Below, piece by piece: positions 55,099 to 64,000 of a stretch of 64,000 bases of DNA (its first letter is position 1; every line of letters starts with the position of its first letter). Both the position numbers and the translations under genes were made by a program. Below the pieces are notes generated by a model that was not told the DNA's origin, searched no databases, and worked only from the letters and a program-made list of their open reading frames with translations. The stretch is from NCBI RefSeq assembly GCF_024054175.1, contig NZ_JAMXLA010000001.1, forward strand, positions 1,891,930 to 1,955,929. The letters run 5' to 3'. This DNA is from Flavobacterium sp. NRK1. Lineage in GTDB: Bacteria; Bacteroidota; Bacteroidia; Flavobacteriales; Flavobacteriaceae.

Positions 55099-56382
55099 AT
55101 GGATTTTTTAAATACGCGTGAATACGCACAACAACTTGATGCCAAAGACAAACTGGCAAAATACAGGGAAGAATTTCATTTTCCACATGTAAATGGCAAG
55201 CAGGTTATATATTTTACAGGTAATTCGCTTGGGCTGCAGCCTAAGCGTACTAAAGCCTACGTTGATGAAATTATGGATGACTGGGCTAAACTGGCTGTAG
55301 AAGGCCATTTTTATGCCGATAAACCATGGTGGGACTATCATGAGCGTTTTGCTGTACCGTTAAGTAAAATAGTTGGTGCATTGCCGTCGGAAGTTACGGT
55401 AATGAATACCCTTACTATAAACCTTCACCTTATGATGGTTAGTTTTTACCGTCCTACGGCTAAGCGATTTAAAATTATTTGTGAGGAGAAGGCATTTCCG
55501 AGTGATCAGTACATGATTAAAAGCCAGGTTAAGTTTCACGGATTAGAGCCTGAAGATGCTATAGTTGAACTTAAAAGAAGGCCGGGAGAACACAATATAA
55601 GGCTGGAAGATGTTCTTGATAAAATAAAAGAAGTAGGCGATGAGCTTGCATTGGTACTAATAGGTGGTGTTAACTACTATACAGGGCAGGTGTTTGATAT
55701 TGAAACTATAACTAAAGCGGGTCAGGATGCCGGCGCTTATGTAGGCTGGGATCTTGCTCATGCAGCAGGTAATATAAAGCTTGAACTGCACGACTGGAAC
55801 GTAGATTTTGCAGCATGGTGCAGCTATAAATACATGAATTCCGGGCCGGGCAATGCTTCTGGTGCTTTTGTACATGAAATGCATCATAATGATATGGATT
55901 TAAATCGGTTTGCTGGCTGGTGGGGCCATAATAAGGAACGCCGTTTTTTAATGGAACCTGAGTTCGATCCTATTCGTGGGGCAAATGGCTGGCAGGTAAG
56001 CTGTCTTCCTGTATTATCACTCGCTCCTTATCTTGCATCTGTAGATATGTTTGACGAAGTGGGCATGCCGGCTTTAATACAAAAAAGAGATCATATTACG
56101 GCTTATCTTGAATTTGTACTTCATGAAATTGACAAGGAAATAAATGGTAACTTTGAAGTTATTACACCATCAGATCCTGCTCAGAGAGCAAGTCAGATAT
56201 CTGTTTTCCTTCATGGTGAAGGAAGGGCATTATTTGATTACCTTATGAGAAACGGAGTGATAACAGACTGGAGGGAGCCTAATGTAATTCGATTGGCACC
56301 AGTACCATTATACTGTTCTTTTGAAGATATGTATGAATTTGGGCAAATTCTTAAACAGGGAATTTTATCACATAAAAAATAA
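55099..56382 (+). CDS. kynU: Kynureninase
   Basis: PLP enzyme that cleaves kynurenine or 3-hydroxykynurenine. The PLP Lys244 lies in W-C-S-Y-K-Y-M-N-S-G-P-G. G-N-S-L-G-L-Q-P-K near residue 41 and W-D-L-A-H-A-A-G-N are family signatures. 427 residues. Kynurenine 3-monooxygenase and tryptophan dioxygenase are not in the window, so the pathway context lies elsewhere or is partial. A terminator follows. Confidence 0.94.
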   Translation: MDFLNTREYAQQLDAKDKLAKYREEFHFPHVNGKQVIYFTGNSLGLQPKRTKAYVDEIMDDWAKLAVEGHFYADKPWWDYHERFAVPLSKIVGALPSEVTVMNTLTINLHLMMVSFYRPTAKRFKIICEEKAFPSDQYMIKSQVKFHGLEPEDAIVELKRRPGEHNIRLEDVLDKIKEVGDELALVLIGGVNYYTGQVFDIETITKAGQDAGAYVGWDLAHAAGNIKLELHDWNVDFAAWCSYKYMNSGPGNASGAFVHEMHHNDMDLNRFAGWWGHNKERRFLMEPEFDPIRGANGWQVSCLPVLSLAPYLASVDMFDEVGMPALIQKRDHITAYLEFVLHEIDKEINGNFEVITPSDPAQRASQISVFLHGEGRALFDYLMRNGVITDWREPNVIRLAPVPLYCSFEDMYEFGQILKQGILSHKK

Positions 56383-56387
56383 TTTGG

Positions 56388-56412
56388 ACGGGAGCAATTG
56401 CTCCCGTTTTTT
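56388..56412 (+). terminator. Intrinsic terminator after kynU
   Basis: Palindromic stem (56388-56395 with 56400-56407, AATT loop) followed by T6, 5 nt after the stop. Confidence 0.85.
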
Positions 56413-56462
56413 ATAGATGATATTTAATACAAATTCTTATTTTGCAGGCTTAATCAATATAT

Positions 56463-57284
56463 ATGGAGATTTTTGTTGGTTTGCTTACGCTCGCTCTGTT
56501 GCTTTTTGTAATATTCATGCTGCTGTATTTCATATTTGGAAGAATTATAGAACCTGCTTACATTCTTATTTTTAACAAACCTATATATGTGCATTTTTAC
56601 CTTTTTCCAAAAGACCTTGCCTTTGAAGAAAAGGCTGTTTTAGAAAAGCAATTCCGGTTTTACAGAAACCTATCAGAAAAGAAAAAGAGATTTTTCAGGC
56701 ACAGGGTTCATGCTTTTATAAATAATTATCAGTTCGCAGGAAGGCATGGGCTTGAAGTGACTCAGGAAATGAAAGTTAAAATAGCATCTACTGCTGTTAT
56801 GCTAACATTTGGCATGAGAGAATATATCTTTGACCTTTTTGAGGTAATAGTGGTTTACCCTGACGCATTTAAGTCGGCAAACGGTAATTATCATCAGGGT
56901 GAGTTTAATCCTGCTGCTAAGGCAGTAGTTTTTTCATGGAAACATTTTCAGGAGGGGATAGATTTTGATACCAATAATTTAAACCTCGGCCTGCATGAGT
57001 TTGCACATGTACTGCATCTTAATTCCATCGTAAGAAGAAGATCGGGTTCGTCGCTTTCTATTTACAGTGATATGTTTGATAAGATAAAAGAATATTCTGC
57101 AATACCTTATAATCGTGATAAAATAATGAATTCAGCTTATTTAAGAGAATATGCTTATACCAACCAGTATGAATTTATGGCTGTTGTATTTGAGTATTTT
57201 TTTGAAACACCCCGGGAATTCAGGCAAAGACTGCCTGAACTCTATGAGATGGTTAAAAAGATGATAAATTATAGTGACTATTAA
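56463..57284 (+). CDS. MtfA-like zinc-dependent peptidase (M90)
   Basis: One N-terminal membrane helix (about 2-27) and a cytoplasmic M90-like domain. H178-E-F-A-H182 is the zinc-binding HExxH, with a third ligand expected near E-F-M-A-V-V-F-E. In E. coli, MtfA binds the Mlc repressor and has peptidase activity, but the membrane anchor here differs. 273 residues. Convergent with the DinB gene, 14 nt apart. Confidence 0.87.
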   Translation: MEIFVGLLTLALLLFVIFMLLYFIFGRIIEPAYILIFNKPIYVHFYLFPKDLAFEEKAVLEKQFRFYRNLSEKKKRFFRHRVHAFINNYQFAGRHGLEVTQEMKVKIASTAVMLTFGMREYIFDLFEVIVVYPDAFKSANGNYHQGEFNPAAKAVVFSWKHFQEGIDFDTNNLNLGLHEFAHVLHLNSIVRRRSGSSLSIYSDMFDKIKEYSAIPYNRDKIMNSAYLREYAYTNQYEFMAVVFEYFFETPREFRQRLPELYEMVKKMINYSDY

Positions 57285-57298
57285 TTACAGGCCTACAA

Positions 57299-57799
57299 TT
57301 ATACCATACCATGTATTTTTCTCAACTGGTGATTATGCCTAATAGTGTGATAAGTAAGAAAATGCACTAACTCTAATTTTGTACTGCCTTGTAGAGGATG
57401 CTGTTCAGGCAGGGAGGCTACCTCATTAAGGTTAACATTTTGAGCAGCTTCAATAATTTTGTCCTTTGTTTGCGCGAGTGATCTCTCAAGCTCCGTCTTC
57501 TCATATTCTTTCTCTTCCGGTAAAATAAAATCAGGTGATTTCATTTTCATTTCAAAGTTTAAAAACATTTCCTTAAATGATGCTGCCCTTTCTTCAGGAT
57601 TTCTGTTCGCAGGCAGAGAAGTAGCATAGAATAATGCATCCATGCCATTTTCTGATTTATATAAATGCTGGCAAACCTGTGCAGCAGTCCAGCTTCCCTC
57701 AAATGGTACGGTGTTTATTTCTTTTTCGCTAAAAGATGAAAGAAGTTGTAATGTATCATTAAGGGCAGTTTCTAACTGATTGATTATTTCTTTAGACAT
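57299..57799 (-). CDS. DinB family protein
   Basis: A four-helix DinB/YfiT-like protein: W-T-A-A-Q-V-C-Q-H-L-Y (first metal His), E-L-V-H-F-L-T-Y-H-T-I-R-H-N-H-Q-L carries the other His residues of the metal triad. These are usually thiol-dependent transferases or are uncharacterised. 166 residues. The end gene of a minus-strand run of five detoxification-type proteins. Confidence 0.88.
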   Translation of the reverse strand: MSKEIINQLETALNDTLQLLSSFSEKEINTVPFEGSWTAAQVCQHLYKSENGMDALFYATSLPANRNPEERAASFKEMFLNFEMKMKSPDFILPEEKEYEKTELERSLAQTKDKIIEAAQNVNLNEVASLPEQHPLQGSTKLELVHFLTYHTIRHNHQLRKIHGMV

Positions 57800-57845
57800 T
57801 ATATTATTCGTTTTTTGATTGATGATTGATTTTTTAGAAGAGTAT

Positions 57846-58223
57846 TTACTCTTGTATTACTGATAAGATATTACCAGCCGGATCTTTAAACCAGGCTATA
57901 AGTGGTCCGCCTCCTCTGAAGATATTATCTTCATCTGTTTTAAAATTATCAAGATCGTAGCGTTCAAATACAACCCCTTTTTCTTTAAGTTGCTGTACAG
58001 CCAGTGTTACATCAGATACAGGAAAATTAAGAACTGTAAAAGTTGCCGGCTCATGATTAGGTTTTGGATATAAAATAACCGGGTTATTACCTTTTATTTG
58101 CAACTCCAATATACCTTCAATACCGTCTTTTGTTTCCAGCCCCAAAATACCATGGTAAAATGCTTTTGCTTTTGCAATGTCATTCACCGAATATCCGCTA
58201 AATGCTTTAGTGTCCTTAAACAT
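57846..58223 (-). CDS. VOC family protein (glyoxalase-like)
   Basis: Glyoxalase/bleomycin-resistance/dioxygenase fold: [16 protein letters not shown] at the start, [21 protein letters not shown] near the end. 125 residues. A metal-dependent or binding function is possible; substrate unknown. 33 nt after the second VOC gene. Confidence 0.9.
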   Translation of the reverse strand: MFKDTKAFSGYSVNDIAKAKAFYHGILGLETKDGIEGILELQIKGNNPVILYPKPNHEPATFTVLNFPVSDVTLAVQQLKEKGVVFERYDLDNFKTDEDNIFRGGGPLIAWFKDPAGNILSVIQE

Positions 58224-58256
58224 GGTCTTAAATTTAAATTATATATTCAGATAATG

Positions 58257-58685
58257 TTATTGAGGCGTATGTTTGGTACTGAAGCTAACCATCCATTGAA
58301 TTTCAAATTTATCGGTTAACATACCGTAATAATCACCCCAAAACATGTCATCCATAGGCATAGTTGCTTTTCCGCCGGCACTAAGAGCATTATATACGCG
58401 ATCGGCTTCTTCACGGCTACCTACACTTATACTTATAGACATATTGGTGCCCATTGTTACCTGTTCCATAGATTTTGGTACATCAGTACCCATAATAACA
58501 TTATTACCAATAGGTAGGGCTATATGCATAATACCATTTTTTTCAGTTTCAGGCATATTTTCGCATCCGGGTGTATCGCCAAATCGCATAACCATGGCAA
58601 ATTCGCCTCCAAAAACACTTTTGTAAAAGCTAAAAACCTCTTCGGTATTGCCGTTAAAATTTAAATAAGGGTTTAAAGCAGTCAT
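58257..58685 (-). CDS. VOC family protein, PhnB-like
   Basis: PhnB-type VOC protein: Y-L-N-F-N-G-N-T-E-E-V-F-S-F-Y-K, F-G-D-T-P-G and W-G-D-Y-Y-G-M-L-T-D-K-F-E-I-Q-W. 142 residues, no catalytic function known. 11 nt after the SRPBCC gene. Confidence 0.9.
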   Translation of the reverse strand: MTALNPYLNFNGNTEEVFSFYKSVFGGEFAMVMRFGDTPGCENMPETEKNGIMHIALPIGNNVIMGTDVPKSMEQVTMGTNMSISISVGSREEADRVYNALSAGGKATMPMDDMFWGDYYGMLTDKFEIQWMVSFSTKHTPQ

Positions 58686-58696
58686 AAATATTTAGA

Positions 58697-59224
58697 TTAA
58701 TTGTTTGTTTCAAGAATTTGTTTCAGGTCGTTAAGGCTGATGTCTATGTCTTTAGCCAGTACCCCTTTCATCATGGCGGTCATAAGATTCATAGGATAAG
58801 GACTTGTACCTGTCATTCCCCAGGTAACTTTTGTGCTATGTTCTGTTACTGCTTCGGTAGTCATGTAAATATGAGCTACACCTTTAAAAGGCCTAAGGAA
58901 ACGCACTTCTGTTGTAATACGCTCACCATCTGTAACGCCGGTAATTTCCTGTTCACCTGCGCCTGCCTTTTTATTGCCGTCCCATGCATAAATAAAACCT
59001 ATATTTCCATCAGTACCGGTAAGTGTTACTTTCATTTCAGGATCGGTTTTTACCCACTTGCTGTATTGCTCCTGATTCTTAATGAATTTTATATAATCAA
59101 ACACTTCATGTTTTGGGGTGTTTATTATCTTTTCTCTTTCTATAGCATACTGTTTTGGAACAAAAAGGGCTATAACGGCAAGAACTGCAAGAATGATTAC
59201 TATTATCCAGATTATAATGCTCAT
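58697..59224 (-). CDS. SRPBCC family protein with N-terminal membrane helix
   Basis: An N-terminal helix (about 3-25) is followed by a polyketide-cyclase/START-like domain with E-K-I-I-N-T-P-K-H-E-V-F-D-Y-I-K, W-V-K-T-D-P-E-M and T-K-V-T-W-G-M-T-G. Probably binds a lipid or other hydrophobic ligand. 175 residues. 29 nt after the DoxX gene. Confidence 0.88.
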   Translation of the reverse strand: MSIIIWIIVIILAVLAVIALFVPKQYAIEREKIINTPKHEVFDYIKFIKNQEQYSKWVKTDPEMKVTLTGTDGNIGFIYAWDGNKKAGAGEQEITGVTDGERITTEVRFLRPFKGVAHIYMTTEAVTEHSTKVTWGMTGTSPYPMNLMTAMMKGVLAKDIDISLNDLKQILETNN

Positions 59225-59253
59225 ACAGAATGATGTAAATATTATTTATAGTA

Positions 59254-59670
59254 TTAGTTTACAGATCTTTTAGTAAATAACAGGGCATCTGCAGAATATT
59301 TACCGCTACCCAGTATAAATAGAACAGGACAAAGAAACAGGTAAACAAAAGGCAGCATTTTTATCATAAAATCGTCTTTAGCGTGTGCCACAAAAAAAGC
59401 AACGAGCATTGTAATAAATATTGGTATTACTGCAAAGCGTGTCATAAACCCAAGCAGAATAAAGATGCCACAAAAGAATTCTGCAAAAATTACCAGTATG
59501 ACTGACAGCTCATTCCCTATACCTATTGGGTCACCAAACATTTCTACCATCTGGCTGTATCCCGTTAGTTTTGGCCAGCCATGATAAATAAACATTCCGC
59601 CAAAAATTATTCTTAATAACAGGGTGGCCAGGTCTGTGTTTAACGAAGTTGTACTAATAAGATTTTTCAT
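59254..59670 (-). CDS. DoxX family membrane protein
   Basis: Four-helix membrane protein: L-L-L-R-I-I-F-G-G-M-F-I-Y-H-G-W-P-K is the DoxX opening, with A-E-F-F-C-G-I-F-I-L-L-G-F and a charged middle. 138 residues. First gene of the minus-strand run, divergent from the GlxA-type regulator. DoxX proteins are linked to redox and sulfur stress, but a precise function is not known. Confidence 0.9.
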   Translation of the reverse strand: MKNLISTTSLNTDLATLLLRIIFGGMFIYHGWPKLTGYSQMVEMFGDPIGIGNELSVILVIFAEFFCGIFILLGFMTRFAVIPIFITMLVAFFVAHAKDDFMIKMLPFVYLFLCPVLFILGSGKYSADALLFTKRSVN

Positions 59671-59905
59671 GATTTATAAGTTGTTTATTGGTTTGTTTTT
59701 AGCTTTAAAAAGCAAATGTTTAGGAAATATTATTTCGATAAATCTAAAGAGATTATTAATTTGGGATATGTTATTTTAATAATTATTTAACATTTGGCCT
59801 GAATATATTGTCGTTATAAATCTCTAATACAAAGTTATGCTAAGTGTTTTATAATTAAGGTGTCATAAAAAGTCAAGATGAGGGGGTGTTTAAGACAAAA
59901 ACAAG

Positions 59906-59913
59906 TATATTTG
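59906..59913 (+). promoter_or_regulatory. -7 box (TATATTTG) of the GlxA-type regulator
   Basis: TATATTTG fits TAnnTTTG, 23 nt before the ATG at 59937 and inside the longer frame from 59886, which argues for the later start. Confidence 0.6.
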
Positions 59914-59936
59914 TTTTCTTCTCTAATTTTACTGCT

Positions 59937-60902
59937 ATGCAATTAGGAATCTTGCTGACCAAAGACCACCGCCTGCTGAGTGTGGCCGCTATACTGGACG
60001 TATTTGAAACGGCTAACCGTTTTTATAGTCAGGATGGTTTAAAAGAGCCTTTTACTATACACCTGCTGCTTTTGCCTAAGCATGAGAGTATGCCATTCGC
60101 GGGACATACACCACAGGCACCAGGGAAAAACGAATATTATGATCTATTGCTGGTACCTTCATTTACAGGCGACACTATTTCAGATTCACTAAAGTCAAAC
60201 CTAGAATGGATTCCGTGGCTGCAGGATCAGTATAAAAAAGGAGCTGCTGTTGCAAGTTTTTGCACAGGGGCTTTTTTATTGGCCGCATCCGGTCTGCTTG
60301 ATAACAAGCCTGCAACCACACATATAAATGCAGAAGCCTCTTTTGCAAAAATGTTTCCTTTAGTAAACGTGCAGGCAGAGGCTGTTGTAACCGAACAAGA
60401 CAGGGTATATACCAGTGGCGGAGCTACCAATACTTTTCATTTGCTTATGCTGCTGCTGGAAATTTACTGCAGCAAAAAAACTGCTGTTAAAGCTGCTAAA
60501 GTTTTTTCTATTGATCTTGACAGAAACAGACAGACCTATTTTGGAACTTTTACTCCGGCAGAAGACCATGGTGACGATCTTGTGAAAAGAGCACAGGAAG
60601 AAATAAAAAAACACTTTAATACTGCAAATACAATAGAAGAACTTATTACTGATGTACCTGCAAGCCGTAGAAATTTAGTAAGGCGTTTTAAACAGGTTAC
60701 CGGTATTACCCCAATAGAATACCTGCAAAAAACCCGTATTGAGGCAGCTAAGCAAATGCTGGAGCAGTCACGTTACAGTATATTGGAGGTAATGCTTGAA
60801 TCGGGTTATAATGACCTGAAAACATTCCGTACACTGTTTAAAAAAAATGTGGGCATGACCCCAAAAATGTACAGGGAAAAATTTAGCGGGCAGCTTGTTT
60901 AA
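59937..60902 (+). CDS. GlxA-type transcriptional regulator (DJ-1/PfpI + AraC)
   Basis: The DJ-1/PfpI-like domain (about 1-190; S-F-C-T-G-A-F-L-L-A with the nucleophile-like Cys) is followed by an AraC double HTH (about 220-320: T-D-V-P-A-S-R-R-N-L-V-R-R-F-K and S-R-Y-S-I-L-E-V-M-L-E-S-G-Y-N-D). 321 residues. It is divergent from the DoxX-SRPBCC-VOC-VOC-DinB run and probably controls it. Ligand unknown. Confidence 0.9.
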   Translation: MQLGILLTKDHRLLSVAAILDVFETANRFYSQDGLKEPFTIHLLLLPKHESMPFAGHTPQAPGKNEYYDLLLVPSFTGDTISDSLKSNLEWIPWLQDQYKKGAAVASFCTGAFLLAASGLLDNKPATTHINAEASFAKMFPLVNVQAEAVVTEQDRVYTSGGATNTFHLLMLLLEIYCSKKTAVKAAKVFSIDLDRNRQTYFGTFTPAEDHGDDLVKRAQEEIKKHFNTANTIEELITDVPASRRNLVRRFKQVTGITPIEYLQKTRIEAAKQMLEQSRYSILEVMLESGYNDLKTFRTLFKKNVGMTPKMYREKFSGQLV

Positions 60903-61603
60903 GCTTGATTGTCTGATATTGAGAACTCCAGTCCAAGGCCTCTGTAACTATTAATCGTTACAGCAGGATCGTCGTTAAAATATTTTCTCAGGCGGCTTAT
61001 AAATACATCCATACTCCTGCCCGAAAAAAAATCATCACTTCCCCATATCTCATTAAGTATTTCATCACGTTTTATCACGCGGTTACGGTTATCAAATAAA
61101 TAATTTATAAGATTTGTTTCTTTTTCGGTAAGGCGGCATACATTATTATTACAGGTTAGGGTATAATTTTTAGTGTCAAAAATATATTTACCTATGCTTA
61201 TTGGGGAAGAAGTGTCTGCAGCATGAGTATATAAGCGCTGTGAGCGCCTTAGTATATTAGCTATTCTTAATAGTAGTTCATCTGCCTCAAAAGGTTTAAC
61301 TATATAATCATCCGCACCCAGTTTAAGGCCTCGTATTTTGTCTTCTTTCATACCTTTTGCAGTTAAAAAAACTATAGGTGTTTCCGGAGATTTATCCAAT
61401 ATATTTTCCGCAAGGGTAAATCCATCCATTTTAGGCATCATAACATCCAAAACACAAATGTCGGGTTTTACTTCAGGAAAAATTTCTAAAGCCTTAGCGC
61501 CTTCTTGTGCCCATGTAACTTTATAGCCCGAAATTTCAAGATATTGCTTTAAAATACTTGCGTAATCAAAATCATCTTCTGCTAATAATATATGCTGTTT
61601 CAT
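60899..61603 (-). CDS. OmpR-family response regulator
   Basis: Receiver (phospho-acceptor Asp53 in C-V-L-D-V-M-M-P-K) and winged-helix output (about 130-228, R-L-T-E-K-E-T-N-L-I-N-Y-L and S-R-L-R-K-Y-F). 234 residues. It overlaps the upstream kinase gene by 4 nt and converges with the AraC gene by 4 nt. Confidence 0.93.
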   Translation of the reverse strand: MKQHILLAEDDFDYASILKQYLEISGYKVTWAQEGAKALEIFPEVKPDICVLDVMMPKMDGFTLAENILDKSPETPIVFLTAKGMKEDKIRGLKLGADDYIVKPFEADELLLRIANILRRSQRLYTHAADTSSPISIGKYIFDTKNYTLTCNNNVCRLTEKETNLINYLFDNRNRVIKRDEILNEIWGSDDFFSGRSMDVFISRLRKYFNDDPAVTINSYRGLGLEFSISDNQA

Positions 61604-62919
61604 GGCTGTGGTATGGATATTATAAATTCAGCACCCTTGTTTTCCTCACTATTTACGGTTACAGTTCCATTATAGGCTTTTATAAGCTGATGTACATAAT
61701 ATAAACCTAATCCAAGCCCTTTTGTTGTATGTATATCTCCTTTTTGTATACGGTAAAACTTTTCAAAAATGGCTTTCTGTTCTTTTTTTGGTATGCCTAT
61801 GCCATTGTCATTTACTGTAAGTTTTCCGTTAGATAAAGTCACGGTAATGGAATCTGCCCCGTATTTTATTGCATTGTCTAGTAAATTCACTAAAATAGTA
61901 GCAAGGTGAAATTTGTCAATATGCAGTACTGTATCAGGTTTTGCATTGCACTCAATCTGTACTGAAGGGTAGGATAGCTTAAAATCTGTTACTACCTCTT
62001 TTATTGAGTTGCAGTCAGATGGTAAAATGTTATCAGGGATTATTTCCTCATTAATAGAAGCCTCGCTTACCTGTCTAAATAGTTTTTGCATACGCACATT
62101 CTGCCTTTCAATAATATCCAGCGAATGGTTAAAATGTTCAGCAGAAATGTCTCCTTCTTTTTTACGAAGTGTTTTTATGGCAATATCTAATGCCGCTATA
62201 GGCGTTTGAAACTCGTGTGTAATATTATTAATGAAGTCGGTTTTAATATCAGCAATTTTTTTCTGGGTTATAAGATTTTTTATAGACAGATAAAACAGCA
62301 ATACAACAAAAGTGAGTAATACTACCGAGAAAATTAGTAACCCCGACATTTTAATGAAAATCTCTTTTTCCCAGTTTGATATGCTGTAATAACGTTCTGT
62401 TACTACTACAAAATTAAATTTCTTTTCACTGTCGCCGTGCCATGTAGATTGTGAGGCCTGCGTTTCAGGATTTTGACCGGGATTGTTGCCAAACAATAGC
62501 ATTTTACCCGAAAACAGATTATCAGCTTTTTTTTCATCATCGGTGTATATGCCTACCGATATAAGATAATTAGCAAATGTTACATCATATCCTTCAAAAA
62601 ACCGCTCTTTTTTTATGTACTCGGAAATCACTTTAGATAATGAATCCTCGGTTTTTTTGATCAGTTTGATGTAATCCTTTTTAGATACTTTTTTGTCGTA
62701 GTAGAGATCTGCAAAGCACCTTGTTTTGCCCATCCATGTATTGTTTAGCGTGTCCAGCTTTCCGGTAGTTTCCAGTTTAAGAAGCTGCTGGGTAATAGCC
62801 TGATTTGCCTCTTTAGCCCTGAGCAGATAGGTGTTGTATATAAAATATCCCTGTATAATGGCAAGTGCCATAACAGTAAAAATGCATCCGGTTATAAGAA
62901 AAGCTATTTTTCGCTTCAT
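61600..62919 (-). CDS. Sensor histidine kinase
   Basis: Two membrane helices (about 7-28 and 195-215) enclose a periplasmic domain of about 165 residues. HisKA (phospho-acceptor in N-I-T-H-E-F-Q-T-P-I-A-A-L) and HATPase (D-N-G-I-G-I-P, then G-L-G-L-G-L-Y-Y-V) follow. 439 residues. Partner of the OmpR regulator. The outer-membrane barrel gene is divergent, starting 146 nt away, and may be its target. Confidence 0.92.
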   Translation of the reverse strand: MKRKIAFLITGCIFTVMALAIIQGYFIYNTYLLRAKEANQAITQQLLKLETTGKLDTLNNTWMGKTRCFADLYYDKKVSKKDYIKLIKKTEDSLSKVISEYIKKERFFEGYDVTFANYLISVGIYTDDEKKADNLFSGKMLLFGNNPGQNPETQASQSTWHGDSEKKFNFVVVTERYYSISNWEKEIFIKMSGLLIFSVVLLTFVVLLFYLSIKNLITQKKIADIKTDFINNITHEFQTPIAALDIAIKTLRKKEGDISAEHFNHSLDIIERQNVRMQKLFRQVSEASINEEIIPDNILPSDCNSIKEVVTDFKLSYPSVQIECNAKPDTVLHIDKFHLATILVNLLDNAIKYGADSITVTLSNGKLTVNDNGIGIPKKEQKAIFEKFYRIQKGDIHTTKGLGLGLYYVHQLIKAYNGTVTVNSEENKGAEFIISIPQP

Positions 62920-63065
62920 GGTTATAGTTAATACAAGTTACAAAACTACTGTTTTATTGCATCCGTAAAAGCAGTAACAATCCCATTAACCTGTCATTAA
63001 CCCAGCGTTAACCGTATTACATTAAACATTTATAGAGATTTGTGGTAATCAATCATTAAATCACC

Positions 63066-64000
63066 ATGAGTTCAATCATCACTTTGCTGCTTTATGGCAG
63101 TATCAAAAAACGTTTATTAGCATTTATTATTACTTTAATTACACTCACCTGTACGGCACAGAACCCTTCCGTATCGGGCAGTGTGTTTGACACTTCTAAA
63201 AACCCTGTACCTTTTGCAGATGTGGTGTTAAAGCAACAAGTTCAGGATTCTACTTTTGTAAAAACATCTTTTACAGATGAGCATGGTCATTTTGAAATTC
63301 TTAATGTTAATGCAGGAGAATATTTACTTACAATAAGTACTATAGGTTATGAAAATTATACAACAAAAATTACCATAAATAAAAATCTTGTTTTACCTGA
63401 TATAGTACTTCAAAATAGGGCTAAAGAGCTTGATGATGTTGTTATAAATCAGAAAAGGCCCATTGTAAGGCGAAAAATAGACCGGATTGAGTTTGATGTA
63501 GAAAACTCTATTATATCGTCAGACAATGCATGGCAAATTGTAAAAAAAACACCCGGAGTAAATGTGGTAGGCGATGGCATTAGTATACGCGGCAGCAGCG
63601 GCATACTTGTTACTATTAACGATAAGAAAGTGTACCTTACAGGAACAGAACTTAAAAACCTGTTAGAAAATACTAATGGTGATGATATAAAATCTATAGA
63701 AGTTATTACTACACCGCCGGCAAAATATGAGGCGCAGGGTAGTGCGGTGCTTAATATAAAAATGAAAAAAAATGTAGGCGGCGGTTACAAAGGTTCTGTT
63801 TCAGGGGCTTATGTACAATCTATGTATCCAAAGGGTGTTGTGGCAACCAATCATTATTTTAAAAATAAAAAGCTTACTGTGTTTGGCGGGTATATGTTTG
63901 GTTCAGGACATTATTACGGAGAAAGCAGGGGCGAGGTGCGCTACACTAACCCTGAAGACAATACCATAGCTTCGGTTTGGAAAAGCAACGAGAAGTCGCA
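63066..64000 (+). CDS. Outer-membrane barrel with carboxypeptidase-regulatory domain, partial
   Basis: The frame from ATG 63066 is open to the right edge (about 311 codons seen). A signal peptide (L-T-C-T-A-Q) leads into a CarboxypepD_reg domain (V-S-G-S-V-F-D-T, P-V-P-F-A-D-V-V-L). A plug-like segment then follows (I-V-K-K-T-P-G-V-N-V-V-G-D-G-I-S-I-R-G, then S-I-E-V-I-T-T-P-P-A-K-Y-E-A-Q-G), then barrel strands. It resembles the OMP_b-brl_3/TonB-receptor-like group. Divergent from the two-component genes. Confidence 0.85.
   Translation, partial: MSSIITLLLYGSIKKRLLAFIITLITLTCTAQNPSVSGSVFDTSKNPVPFADVVLKQQVQDSTFVKTSFTDEHGHFEILNVNAGEYLLTISTIGYENYTTKITINKNLVLPDIVLQNRAKELDDVVINQKRPIVRRKIDRIEFDVENSIISSDNAWQIVKKTPGVNVVGDGISIRGSSGILVTINDKKVYLTGTELKNLLENTNGDDIKSIEVITTPPAKYEAQGSAVLNIKMKKNVGGGYKGSVSGAYVQSMYPKGVVATNHYFKNKKLTVFGGYMFGSGHYYGESRGEVRYTNPEDNTIASVWKSNEKS

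Noticed and set aside
1..64000. CRISPR arrays, tRNA or rRNA genes, insertion sequences, prophage
   Set aside because: No regularly spaced repeats, no complete tRNA cloverleaf, no transposase, integrase or phage structural gene was seen.

Overview
The window looks like ordinary chromosome of a member of the Flavobacteriaceae (Bacteroidota), close to Flavobacterium. The DNA is AT-rich. Several genes are preceded by the Bacteroidota -7 box TAnnTTTG, and ribosome-binding sites are poor. Lineage markers include GldA, PorT/SprT (type IX secretion and gliding), a GLPGLI-family protein, TamL, DUF5686, 2TM-domain and DUF3857 proteins, and TonB-receptor-like barrels with carboxypeptidase-regulatory domains. 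No rRNA, tRNA, insertion sequence, prophage or CRISPR array was seen. The first and last genes are cut by the window edges.

Layout. 1-2.5 kb: end of a MacB-type ABC permease and a periplasmic-TPR/LuxR-type regulator. 2.7-7.2 kb (minus): tamL, class II aldolase, accD. 7.3-9.5 kb: an rRNA/tRNA methyltransferase, then ubiE-porT on the minus strand. 9.6-15.1 kb (minus): folA, thyA, a bifunctional-nuclease protein and etfBA among small membrane proteins and lipoproteins. 15.4-24 kb: pdhB, a DUF5686 outer-membrane protein, two Cys-rich lipoproteins, and the soluble and membrane pyrophosphatases side by side. 24-31 kb: deoxynucleoside kinase, a GLPGLI/TonB-receptor-like pair, two small orphans, and metK behind a SAM-II riboswitch. 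31.2-33.3 kb: a TetR-controlled MFS exporter operon.

33.3-40.5 kb is a methionine region: an OsmC-like gene and a stand-alone homoserine-dehydrogenase NAD domain, then a SAM-I riboswitch, metH split over two genes, and metF. 40.5-51.2 kb holds gldA with a tiny ORF behind it, DAHP synthase/chorismate mutase, rsgA-dtd, two DUF3857 proteins, a MazG-like hydrolase, aroA and queA. 51.4-55 kb is a 7TM-DISM histidine kinase, a response regulator and a receiver-adenylate cyclase. 55-64 kb holds kynureninase, an MtfA-like peptidase, a DinB/VOC/VOC/SRPBCC/DoxX cluster facing a GlxA-type regulator, and a two-component system divergent from an outer-membrane barrel.

The most interesting signal lies in the apparently empty stretch 33320-33777, upstream of the OsmC gene. 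It contains two consecutive short ORFs (22 and 32 codons). Each is followed by a strong intrinsic terminator, and each has a 7-nt segment near its 3' end that is perfectly complementary to the 5' arm of its terminator. That is the geometry of translation-coupled attenuators arranged in tandem. The two peptides share a C-x-T-(Y/W)...M-W-x-I motif, and the second is loaded with Cys, His, Trp and Met. Together with the SAM-II element at metK and the SAM-I element at metH, the window shows three kinds of candidate sulfur/amino-acid-linked RNA regulation within about 5 kb.
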